This document shows positions 21,069 to 27,163 of a stretch of 29,673 bases of DNA, in pieces; position 1 is the stretch's first letter, and each line of letters begins with the position of its first letter. A program made the position numbers and the translations under genes. This DNA comes from a virus. The DNA lies in IMG/VR virus record IMGVR_UViG_3300025771_000126, positions 1 through 29,673 of that record, one strand, 5' to 3'. Under the pieces are notes generated by a model, which did no database searches, was not told where the DNA came from, and worked only from the letters and a program-made list of their open reading frames with translations.

Positions 21069-21385
21069 TCAAACGCTTCACGAAGGCCACGGGCATCGAC
21101 TGCGGCTGCGACAAGCGCAAGGAGATTCTGAACGAGCTCTTCCCCTACCAGAAGCCCGCCTGCATGAACAGAGCACAGCACTCCGTCTGGCAGGACTTCA
21201 AGGAGAACAGAGGGCACAAGATCACAAGCCCAGAGCAGGAGATGGTGGCGCGGATGCACTCCGACCTCTTCCACCACAAATTCACAAAGCCCTGCACCTG
21301 TTCGCCCAAGAAGTGGAACGAGTGGATCAGAGACATCGACCGCATTTTTGACACCTATGGAAAGACCACAACAAAACAGCCCTAA
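20996..21385 (+). CDS. conserved Bacteroidota phage protein with Cys pairs
   Basis: This 129-residue protein starts with GLGDSIEKFTEATGIKQVIK, followed by TGIDCGCDKRKEILNELFPY, a pattern I know well from Bacteroidota phages and some prophages. Four cysteines (DCGCDKR, then PCTCSPKKW near the C-terminus) could form a zinc site. The function is unknown. The position between DNA-binding genes and the modification cassette suggests a DNA-associated role. Its canonical N-terminus confirms the start at 20996 despite the 73-nt overlap with the preceding frame. Confidence 0.75.
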   Translation: MDNKSAGLGDSIEKFTEATGIKQVIKRFTKATGIDCGCDKRKEILNELFPYQKPACMNRAQHSVWQDFKENRGHKITSPEQEMVARMHSDLFHHKFTKPCTCSPKKWNEWIRDIDRIFDTYGKTTTKQP

Positions 21386-21388
21386 AGA

Positions 21389-21961
21389 ATGGAAAGAATA
21401 AAGCTCAACAAAATCAAAGCCAACCCGAACAACCCGCGAATCATTCGGGACGGAAAGTTCAAGAAGCTCGTGAAGTCCATCAAGGAGTTCCCCGAGATGC
21501 TCGAGGCTCGCCCGGTCGTAGTCAACCCCGACATGGTGGTCTTGGGTGGCAACATGAGGCTGAAGGCACTCCGCGAGGCAGGGGTGGAAGAAGCTCCCGT
21601 CTATATCGCATCATGGGATGAAGTGAAGCAGCGGCAGTTCATCATCAAGGACAACGTCGGCTTCGGGGAATGGGATTGGGATGCCCTCGCCAACGAGTGG
21701 GATGAGGAAGAGCTGGGAGACTGGGGTTTGGATGTGTGGCAGCCCAATGAGGATTTAGACTACTCGCTTTTGGATGACGAGGATGAAGTGGACGATCAAA
21801 TCGAAGATATGGCCCTCGGCGTCAAAAAGGCGATTCAGATTGAATTTGAGCCCGAGCACTATGAAGAAGCCTTTGAGATTGTGAAATTCTGGAGAGAGCA
21901 AGACGCCTATGTCGGCAAAATGATTTTGGACTTCTTGAAATCAGAGAAGGGTAAAATATGA
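21389..21961 (+). CDS. ParB-like nuclease-domain protein
   Basis: This 190-residue protein is a second ParB/Srx-fold protein. KIKANPNNPRIIRDGKFKKL (8-27) is the typical opening. RPVVVNPDMVVLGGNMRLKA (41-60) contains the conserved G-G-N-M-R, and then comes QRQFIIKDNVGFGEWDWDAL. Such domains often sit upstream of or fused to DNA methylases and terminases in phages and may guide or nick DNA. The C-terminal third is very acidic. It starts the run of genes that leads through a FkbM methyltransferase and a TET/JBP-like oxygenase to the terminase. The DNA becomes AT-richer from about 21720 onward. Confidence 0.82.
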   Translation: MERIKLNKIKANPNNPRIIRDGKFKKLVKSIKEFPEMLEARPVVVNPDMVVLGGNMRLKALREAGVEEAPVYIASWDEVKQRQFIIKDNVGFGEWDWDALANEWDEEELGDWGLDVWQPNEDLDYSLLDDEDEVDDQIEDMALGVKKAIQIEFEPEHYEEAFEIVKFWREQDAYVGKMILDFLKSEKGKI

Positions 21962-22650
21962 AGACAACGGAGCACAACGGCATCAAATTTATTGCGAGGA
22001 GAGAGACAAGCGACATGAAGACCTTTGAGGAGGTAGTCGTACGTGATGTGTACCAAAAAAAAGGAAACAAGATAAGGAAAGGTGAGCATTGGATTGATTG
22101 CGGTGGCAATGTCGGAGCCTTTGCCCTTCTCGCATGTTCCAAAGGGGCGAGGGTGACTGTCTATGAACCCGACCCTTACAACTGCAAGATGATAGAAAAG
22201 AACTTGAAGCTGAACAACTTTGAAGCTGATATTGTCTGCGCGGGATTGGTTCACAATGAAACCAAACGGGCCAAACTTTATGTCGGCAACAATGGTAATG
22301 TATGGCGCAACTCCATGTTCAAAAACTGGAACGGCAAAGGACTGAAGGTAGATTGCGTCAATTTTGACGAGGTCGTTCCTGATGGAGCCTGCGTGAAGAT
22401 GGATATTGAAGGCGCTGAAATGCCGATTTTGGAAAGCACCACGCGCAAATTCAAAAAATTAGTCTTTGAATGGTCTTTTGACATCGACCCTAGTTTGCCG
22501 AGGTTTTGGAACGTCATGGACAAACTTTCTGAACAATACAAAATTGCAAGCATCGGGAACACCGCCAGAATAAAGACGAGAGATTATGACACTTGGCAGA
22601 AATCTTGGTTTCCGGCATGCACAAATGTTTTCTGTCATGCAAAAGATTGA
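21958..22650 (+). CDS. FkbM-family methyltransferase
   Basis: This 230-residue protein has the class I AdoMet fold of the FkbM family: HWIDCGGNVGAFALLACSKG (44-63, AdoMet-binding loop), VTVYEPDPYNC with the acidic ribose-binding Glu70, and VKMDIEGAEMPILE (146-159), the family signature. FkbM enzymes typically O-methylate hydroxyl groups on sugars or small molecules. In a phage it could modify a hypermodified base, a glycan or a virion component. The neighbouring TET/JBP-like oxygenase, which makes hydroxymethyl bases, offers a possible substrate. Codon use is AT-richer than the structural genes, suggesting acquisition. It is coupled by ATGA to the ParB-like gene. Confidence 0.85.
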   Translation: MKTTEHNGIKFIARRETSDMKTFEEVVVRDVYQKKGNKIRKGEHWIDCGGNVGAFALLACSKGARVTVYEPDPYNCKMIEKNLKLNNFEADIVCAGLVHNETKRAKLYVGNNGNVWRNSMFKNWNGKGLKVDCVNFDEVVPDGACVKMDIEGAEMPILESTTRKFKKLVFEWSFDIDPSLPRFWNVMDKLSEQYKIASIGNTARIKTRDYDTWQKSWFPACTNVFCHAKD

Positions 22651-23419
22651 ATTGAAGCACAGGGAGCACTCTACGAAAATAGGAGACAAGGCCCTGCGCA
22701 TTGAGCCAAACATCACCGAGGATTGTGTTTTTTACGAAGGTGGCGAGGCGATCGGATTCTTTTTGAGGCGCATGCCCGAGAAGGCTGTGAAACTCGCTGA
22801 AATAGCAGACAACGAATTTAGAAGCGACAAAGTCCCAAAATCCAGAATGAATCGCGGAACAGAGAAGCAGGCTAAAAGCAGAGGGCAAGAATGGGTCAGT
22901 CAGTTTTCGACAATATTGGGAAGCGTAGCGCCGAAGCCACACATGAAGCGGCCATACCCTACAAGAAGCAGCGTCCATCAAGTGAAGTCTGCCCAGACAT
23001 TCATCAAAGCCATGCTGTTGCTTGCACGCGAGAGCGAGAAACTCATGCAAGAGATACTGCCAGAACAACATCAAAGACAAAAGCAACTCTTTCAAGCCGT
23101 GCCGGATCAATGGAAATTTGGCAGCCTGTTCACCTCCTCGATCAGCAACTACAATATCAGCGCACCATATCACCGAGACACAGGCAACATAAAGGGCGCG
23201 GTGAACGTCATCATCACCAAAAGAAGAAACAGCAGAGGGGGCAACCTTCATGTACCTGACTATGACGCTACGATTGATCAATGCGACAACTCAATACTCG
23301 TCTATCCGGCGTGGAGAAATGTTCATGGGGTCACGCCCATTGAGCCAACTTTTGAGGACGGGTACAGGAACAGCCTGATCTTTTACCCCTTGAAAGCATT
23401 TGCCAACAAAACAGAGTAA
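22637..23419 (+). CDS. TET/JBP-like 2-oxoglutarate/Fe(II) dioxygenase
   Basis: This protein of about 260 residues has the jelly-roll dioxygenase motif set in its C-terminal half. HRD (His179, Asp181) lies in NISAPYHRDTGNIKGAVN, followed by a GGNLHVPDYD turn. The second metal His230 is in AWRNVHGVTPI, and the 2-oxoglutarate-binding Arg244 is in YRNSLIFYPLK. The order and spacing resemble phage members of the TET/JBP family, which oxidise 5-methyl groups of thymine or 5-methylcytosine in DNA. I placed the start at the ATG at 22637 (14-nt overlap with the FkbM gene); an ATG at 22625 is an alternative. It lies just upstream of the terminase genes, so it could act on phage DNA before packaging. 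Its actual substrate is unknown. Confidence 0.75.
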   Translation: MQKIELKHREHSTKIGDKALRIEPNITEDCVFYEGGEAIGFFLRRMPEKAVKLAEIADNEFRSDKVPKSRMNRGTEKQAKSRGQEWVSQFSTILGSVAPKPHMKRPYPTRSSVHQVKSAQTFIKAMLLLARESEKLMQEILPEQHQRQKQLFQAVPDQWKFGSLFTSSISNYNISAPYHRDTGNIKGAVNVIITKRRNSRGGNLHVPDYDATIDQCDNSILVYPAWRNVHGVTPIEPTFEDGYRNSLIFYPLKAFANKTE

Positions 23420-23424
23420 GAACA

Positions 23425-23754
23425 GTGGGAAAAGAGAACCTAAAGCCCTTCAAAAAGGGAGAGAGCGGCAACCCCAACGGACGACCGAAGGGCTCACGCA
23501 ACCGCAGCACCATCGCCCGCGAGTGGCTCGAGGTGAGCCAGTACATCACCAACCCAATCACAGGGGAGAAGGAGAAGCTCGAGCAGCAGGACATCATGAC
23601 GCTCGCCATCATCAAGAAAGCACGCGACGGAGATGTCGCAGCCTACAAAGCCCTGCTCGATTCAGCCTACGGACAACCATTGCAGCAGATACAGCAGGAG
23701 GTGAGTAAAATCGACGAGATCGAAATCGTCATCAGAGAGGCCGATGACTTTTGA
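23425..23754 (+). CDS. small terminase-like protein (DUF5681 type)
   Basis: This 109-residue protein uses a GTG start and carries the DUF5681 motif KPFKKGESGNPNGRPKGSRN (7-26), an AT-hook-like GRPKG segment, then a helical region (DIMTLAIIKKARDGDVAAYK). Proteins with this motif precede large terminases in many phages and serve as the small, DNA-recognising subunit. The stop overlaps the terminase start, which fits a packaging pair. DNA composition returns here from the AT-rich cassette to the genome norm. Confidence 0.8.
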   Translation: MGKENLKPFKKGESGNPNGRPKGSRNRSTIAREWLEVSQYITNPITGEKEKLEQQDIMTLAIIKKARDGDVAAYKALLDSAYGQPLQQIQQEVSKIDEIEIVIREADDF

Positions 23755-24902
23755 AAGCACGCCTTGAGACGTCCGGCCTGTTCAGGAAGAACCTCGAGGC
23801 CACCGACAGCATCGTCGTCAATCAGGGCGGCAGCCGATCGGGGAAGACGTACAGCATCTTGCAGGTGCTCATCATCAAAGCCCACCAGACCACAGGCAAG
23901 ACGTTCACCATCGCAAGGAAGACCCTCAAGAGCTTGCGCTCCACAGCCATGCGCGACTTCTTCGAGATACTGGAGAAGGCGGGAATGTACGACCAAAGCC
24001 TCCACAACAAGAGCGACAACATCTACTTCATCAACGGCAACCGCTTCGAATTTATGGGGATGGACGACCCCCAGAAGAAGAGAGGAGCGAAGAGACACAT
24101 CCTCTTTTGCAACGAGGCGAACGAACTGGCGAAGGAGGACTTCCTTCAGCTCGAGCTCCGAACCACCGAGCAGATATACATCGATTTCAACCCGTCGGAC
24201 GAATATCACTGGCTTTATGAAGACGTGATCCCTCGGGCGCACTTCATCAAGTCCACATACCGAAACAACCCCTTCCTCGATGCCCTCACCATTCAGCGCA
24301 TCGAACGGCTCAAGGATACCGACCCCCAAGCGTGGCAAGTGTACGGCCTCGGGGAGAGGGCGATCAGCAGGGACAACGTCTTCACATTCGACGAGCAGCC
24401 AATCCCGAAGGAGGCGAAGCTGATGAGCATGGGCATGGACTTCGGCTTCACGAATGACCCGACCGCGTTCGTTGAGGTGTGGGCGCAGGGGGATGACGTT
24501 TGGATCAAGGAGCGCATATACCGCACCGACATGACCAACCAAGACATCGGGCGCGAGCTGAAGAACCTCAACATCGACAGGCGCGACATCATCTACTGCG
24601 ACAGCGCAGAGCCGAAGAGCATCGAGGAGCTGCGACGCATGGGGTGGAACGTGCGCCCCGCAGACAAAGGGAAGGACAGCGTGAACGCGGGCATCCAGTT
24701 GATGAAGACCTTCAAGCTGCACGTCGACCCCTCGAGCACCAACCTCATAAAGGAGCTGCGGAACTACAAGTGGACGAAGGACAAGGACGGGCGCAACCTG
24801 AACAAGCCCGTCGATGCATTCAACCACGCCATCGACGCGACGAGATACGCGATCTTCTCAAAGGTGGGCAAGCCGAACCACGGCAAATATCATCTGCGGT
24901 AA
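23751..24902 (+). CDS. terL: terminase large subunit
   Basis: This 383-residue protein is the DNA-packaging motor. Walker A is GGSRSGKT (26-33), the Walker B region is ILFCNEAN (117-124) and the coupling segment follows in YIDFNPSDEYHWLY. The RNase H-like nuclease has Asp230 in MGMDFGFTNDPTA, Asp284 in IYCDSAEPKS and Asp362 in AFNHAIDATRYA. The length is slightly short but complete. The start is a TTG at 23751 overlapping the small-terminase stop as TTGA; no closer ATG exists upstream. The segment order matches terminases annotated as phage PBSX-type (Terminase_3/6). Phages of this type usually package by headful or cos mechanisms; the sequence alone does not tell. Confidence 0.93.
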   Translation: MKARLETSGLFRKNLEATDSIVVNQGGSRSGKTYSILQVLIIKAHQTTGKTFTIARKTLKSLRSTAMRDFFEILEKAGMYDQSLHNKSDNIYFINGNRFEFMGMDDPQKKRGAKRHILFCNEANELAKEDFLQLELRTTEQIYIDFNPSDEYHWLYEDVIPRAHFIKSTYRNNPFLDALTIQRIERLKDTDPQAWQVYGLGERAISRDNVFTFDEQPIPKEAKLMSMGMDFGFTNDPTAFVEVWAQGDDVWIKERIYRTDMTNQDIGRELKNLNIDRRDIIYCDSAEPKSIEELRRMGWNVRPADKGKDSVNAGIQLMKTFKLHVDPSSTNLIKELRNYKWTKDKDGRNLNKPVDAFNHAIDATRYAIFSKVGKPNHGKYHLR

Positions 24903-24906
24903 AAAA

Positions 24907-24953
24907 ACTTTGTGATTTATTTGGTGATGTTGATAACGGTTGTATATTAGCAC
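24907..24953 (+). promoter_or_regulatory. promoter of the isolated gene 24973, shared with the minus-strand gene
   Basis: TTTG (24921-24924) and TATATTAG (24944-24951) are separated by 19 nt, as in the promoter of the minus-strand gene. The 18-mer AACGGTTGTATATTAGCA is identical in both, and the match extends upstream (TTTGGTnnTGTTGAnAACGG) and downstream (TCAAACAA). An AACTTTGTGA motif (24907-24916) lies just upstream. Confidence 0.7.
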
Positions 24954-24972
24954 CATCAAACAAGCAGAAAAC

Positions 24973-25311
24973 ATGACCAACGAAATCAACTTCATCGACA
25001 ACGACTACAGCATCGCAGTTTGTGAGCTCATCATGGAAGGCATGAGCGTTGAGGAGGCGAAGGCAAAGGTGCTCATCGAGGCAGAGATTGAATCAAGCAA
25101 GAAGCAGGGCGAGCTTTACAAGCAGGGCAACTACGACAAGGCCGAGATGTATGCAGCACGCGAGGAGTGGGCAGAGATTCGTCGCCAGATCGTCGCAGAG
25201 TTCCCAAAGGAGCACGTGAGCGCGTACATCGTTGCCTCCAAGAAGGACAAGTTCAAGGCACTCACCACCGGATACAAGCTGCACGTCCCTAACTGGAAGC
25301 GCAAGCAGTAA
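24973..25311 (+). CDS. isolated gene with own promoter and terminators, unknown
   Basis: This 112-residue protein starts MTNEINFIDNDYSIAVCELI and is largely helical and charged (MSVEEAKAKVLIEAEIESSK, then YDKAEMYAAREEWAEIRRQI). It ends in a basic strand region (TTGYKLHVPNWKRKQ). I do not recognise a family. It stands alone between the terminase and the tail operon, with a strong promoter matching that of the minus-strand gene at 3518-3919 and two terminators behind it. This moron-like arrangement suggests a regulatory or anti-host function expressed separately from the late genes. I chose the ATG at 24973 because it lies downstream of the promoter. Confidence 0.8.
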   Translation: MTNEINFIDNDYSIAVCELIMEGMSVEEAKAKVLIEAEIESSKKQGELYKQGNYDKAEMYAAREEWAEIRRQIVAEFPKEHVSAYIVASKKDKFKALTTGYKLHVPNWKRKQ

Positions 25312-25322
25312 AAGAACACAAC

Positions 25323-25342
25323 GCCCCTCCGGGGGCTTTTTT
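25323..25342 (+). terminator. intrinsic terminator after the isolated gene
   Basis: The stem GCCCC/GGGGC (25323-25327 with 25332-25336) has the loop TCCG and is followed by six T residues. Confidence 0.85.
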
Positions 25343-25347
25343 CGTTT

Positions 25348-25369
25348 AAGGGGGCACACGCCCCTTTTT
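25348..25369 (+). terminator. second intrinsic terminator before the tail operon
   Basis: The stem GGGGC/GCCCC (25351-25355 with 25360-25364) has the loop ACAC and is followed by five T residues. It directly precedes the -7 box at 25371, so the tail operon must start a new transcript. Confidence 0.75.
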
Positions 25370-25370
25370 C

Positions 25371-25396
25371 TATCTTTGCACATACCCCTGTGCAAA
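25371..25396 (+). promoter_or_regulatory. tail-operon promoter with overlapping palindromic operator candidate
   Basis: TATCTTTG (25371-25378) is a consensus -7 box. A perfect 8-bp inverted repeat, TTTGCACA at 25375-25382 and TGTGCAAA at 25389-25396, spans the box, the predicted transcription start and the first base of the ATG. A protein bound here would block transcription of the tail operon. No -33 TTTG is evident. Confidence 0.55.
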
Positions 25397-26115
25397 TGCG
25401 CGAGATCAAAGTAATTGTGCCCACATCGTGGGAGGACATCACCCTCGAGGCTTACATGAAGTTCAGCGCGATCGACACCGACGCGAAGGAGGAGTTCATC
25501 CAAGTGAAAGCCCTCGCCTACTTCTGCGGCATCAACGAGCTCGACGCGATGGACATGAAGGTGAAAGATCGGGAGGCCATCATCGCCCAGATACTCGAGG
25601 TGCTCAACAGAGAGCCCGAGTTCACGCAAGCCTTCAGCCTCTTCGGTAAGGACTACGGCTTCCACCCGAACCTCGACGAGATCACCTTCGGGGAGTTCAT
25701 CGACCTCGAGAAATACCAGTACAACATGGAGAGCCTCGACAAGATCATGGCGATCCTTTACCGACCCATTGTGCGCAGCATGGGCGACCGCTACGAGATC
25801 GAGCCGTACAACGCGGACGGGGACAGCGAGGTCATCAAGAAGATGAGCGCAGGGACGGCCATCGCAGCCCTGCTTTTTTTTTATCGCATCGGAACACATT
25901 TGTCGATGCATATCCTGAAATCTTTGAGCCCCGAAGCGATGGAGGCATCGGAGGGGACAACTTCCTTAAGAAGTGGGGGTGGTTTGCAGCGATCCATCGG
26001 CTTTGCGACGGAGACATTGCAAGAGCTGATTCCATCACATCACTACCGCTTCATCGAGCGTTGTTCTGGCTTGCTTACGAGAGCGACAGGGACGAATACG
26101 AACGAAGAAGACTAA
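25396..26115 (+). CDS. tail assembly chaperone (gpG-like)
   Basis: This 239-residue protein matches the family found upstream of tail genes in Bacteroidota phages. It contains IVPTSWEDITLEAYMKFSAI, KALAYFCGINELDAMDM, FGKDYGFHPNLDEITFGEFI, then MAILYRPIVRSMGDRYEIEP. Such proteins bind tape measure and tail proteins during tail assembly. Up to about residue 175 (FFYRIGTHLSMHILKSL) the sequence looks canonical. The remaining 60 residues read like an out-of-frame sequence, while the conserved continuation lies in the -1 frame (to 26132). The start is the ATG at 25396; a GTG at 25390 is also in frame. I infer that this gene makes both a short product and a -1 frameshift fusion. Confidence 0.78.
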   Translation: MREIKVIVPTSWEDITLEAYMKFSAIDTDAKEEFIQVKALAYFCGINELDAMDMKVKDREAIIAQILEVLNREPEFTQAFSLFGKDYGFHPNLDEITFGEFIDLEKYQYNMESLDKIMAILYRPIVRSMGDRYEIEPYNADGDSEVIKKMSAGTAIAALLFFYRIGTHLSMHILKSLSPEAMEASEGTTSLRSGGGLQRSIGFATETLQELIPSHHYRFIERCSGLLTRATGTNTNEED

Positions 26116-26132
26116 AGCAGGCACATGGCTAA
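25874..26132 (+). CDS. -1 frame extension of the tail assembly chaperone (gpGT-like), via T9 slippery run
   Basis: Reading in the -1 frame from a run of nine T (25874-25882) gives an 83-residue extension up to the TAA at 26130-26132. Its core, NFLKKWGWFAAIHRLCDGDI then ARADSITSLPLHRALFWLAY, matches the second half of Bacteroidota tail chaperones. The frame has no ATG or GTG of its own before this core, so it can be translated only by shifting from the upstream frame. T_TTT_TTT at 25875-25881 is a classic -1 slippery heptamer. Together with the upstream 162 codons it gives a product of about 245 residues. A sequencing error or mutation in the T run is the alternative. Confidence 0.65.
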
Positions 26133-26598
26133 CTTTTACAGAATCACCGGACAGATCAGGCAGGCCATCGAGGCGACGAGCAGGGTTAACACCATCACCT
26201 TCGGCAACCTCGGGGACGTTGACCTGAACAAGCAGAACATATACCCCATCGCCCACATCACCCCCGAGAACTGCACCATGAACGGAGCGACCTCGACGTG
26301 GAGCTTCAACATCAGCATCTTCGATCAGGTGGACTTCAACAAGGACGACGTGAGGGATGCGCCTGTCTCCTTCCACGGCACGGACAACGTGCAGGACATC
26401 TTGAACGACTGCGCCCTCACCTTCCACATCTGGCTCGATGAGTTCAGGAGGGGAGATCGCCACGCGGACAACCTTCAGCTCGATGGAGGGGTCACGCTTC
26501 AGAGCTTCCTTGAGACGCAGACGAACAGCCTCGCAGGTTGGAGCGCATCCATCAGCATCACAGCGCCAAACGCAACGACGACCGATGGCCTCTGCTAA
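26125..26598 (+). CDS. tail terminator-like protein
   Basis: This 157-residue protein overlaps the frameshift extension by 8 nt. It has the pattern of a Bacteroidota phage family in the tail-terminator position: YRITGQIRQAIEATSRVNTI, TFGNLGDVDLNKQNIYPIAH, then FNISIFDQVDFNKDD, DNVQDILNDCA and NSLAGWSASISITAPN at the end. The alternating strand pattern fits the fold of lambda gpU-like terminators, which cap the tail tube. The role is inferred from family resemblance and order. Confidence 0.68.
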   Translation: MANFYRITGQIRQAIEATSRVNTITFGNLGDVDLNKQNIYPIAHITPENCTMNGATSTWSFNISIFDQVDFNKDDVRDAPVSFHGTDNVQDILNDCALTFHIWLDEFRRGDRHADNLQLDGGVTLQSFLETQTNSLAGWSASISITAPNATTTDGLC

Positions 26599-27163
26599 AT
26601 TTCCACGCCTCGAGGAGGTGCTGACCGAGATGGGCGACTGGGTCGTCAAGAAGGCGAAGCAGAACCTCGGAGCACGGCAGACACGGAAGAACGTCCGCGC
26701 CAAATGGAAGAACGGCAGGCCGACAGGCTTTGAGTTCAAGAAAGCGCAGCGCGACCTCAAGGCGACAGGCAGGCTTCAGAAGTCCCTCGGCTACGAACTC
26801 AAGGAGGACGGCCAGAGCATCGTGGTCAAATACAAGGGGCTCGATTATGGCTTCTATTTAGACCGAGGCCGTTATCCATTCATGAAGGGCGTGGCGCAGG
26901 GGAGAGGCATCCCGCCCGCGAAGATGAGGGACTGGATCGAGGCAAGCAGAATACAGCCCCGCGACCTGACGACCGGGCAGTTCATTGAGAAGACGGAGAG
27001 CAACATGAGGAGCATGGCCTTCCTGATGAACAGGAAGATCAAGTGGTTCGGCATCGAGCCCACCCACTTCTTCAGCGAGCCCGAGGAGCAGGCGCGTGAC
27101 AAATACGAACAGAAAATTATTGAAGCCTTCGAGGAGGACATCAGAAACCAAGTGACAGCATGA
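26585..27163 (+). CDS. HK97 gp10-like neck/tail completion protein
   Basis: This 192-residue basic protein starts in an overlap with the upstream stop (MASAKFPRLEEVLTEMGDWV). Residues 15-100 resemble gp10-like tail completion proteins: KKAKQNLGARQTRKNVRAKW, KATGRLQKSLGYELKED, then YGFYLDRGRYPFMKG. This family joins head and tail or completes the tail end. The C-terminal part has long helices. The stop overlaps the next start as ATGA. The family call is by pattern, and the exact step in assembly is unknown. Confidence 0.7.
   Translation: MASAKFPRLEEVLTEMGDWVVKKAKQNLGARQTRKNVRAKWKNGRPTGFEFKKAQRDLKATGRLQKSLGYELKEDGQSIVVKYKGLDYGFYLDRGRYPFMKGVAQGRGIPPAKMRDWIEASRIQPRDLTTGQFIEKTESNMRSMAFLMNRKIKWFGIEPTHFFSEPEEQARDKYEQKIIEAFEEDIRNQVTA

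Noticed and set aside
23667-24827. A 386-residue minus-strand open frame opposite the terminase
   Set aside because: It lies wholly antisense to terL, whose Walker and nuclease motifs are intact. The product is Val/Leu/His/Asp-rich, typical of the mirror of GC-biased codons.
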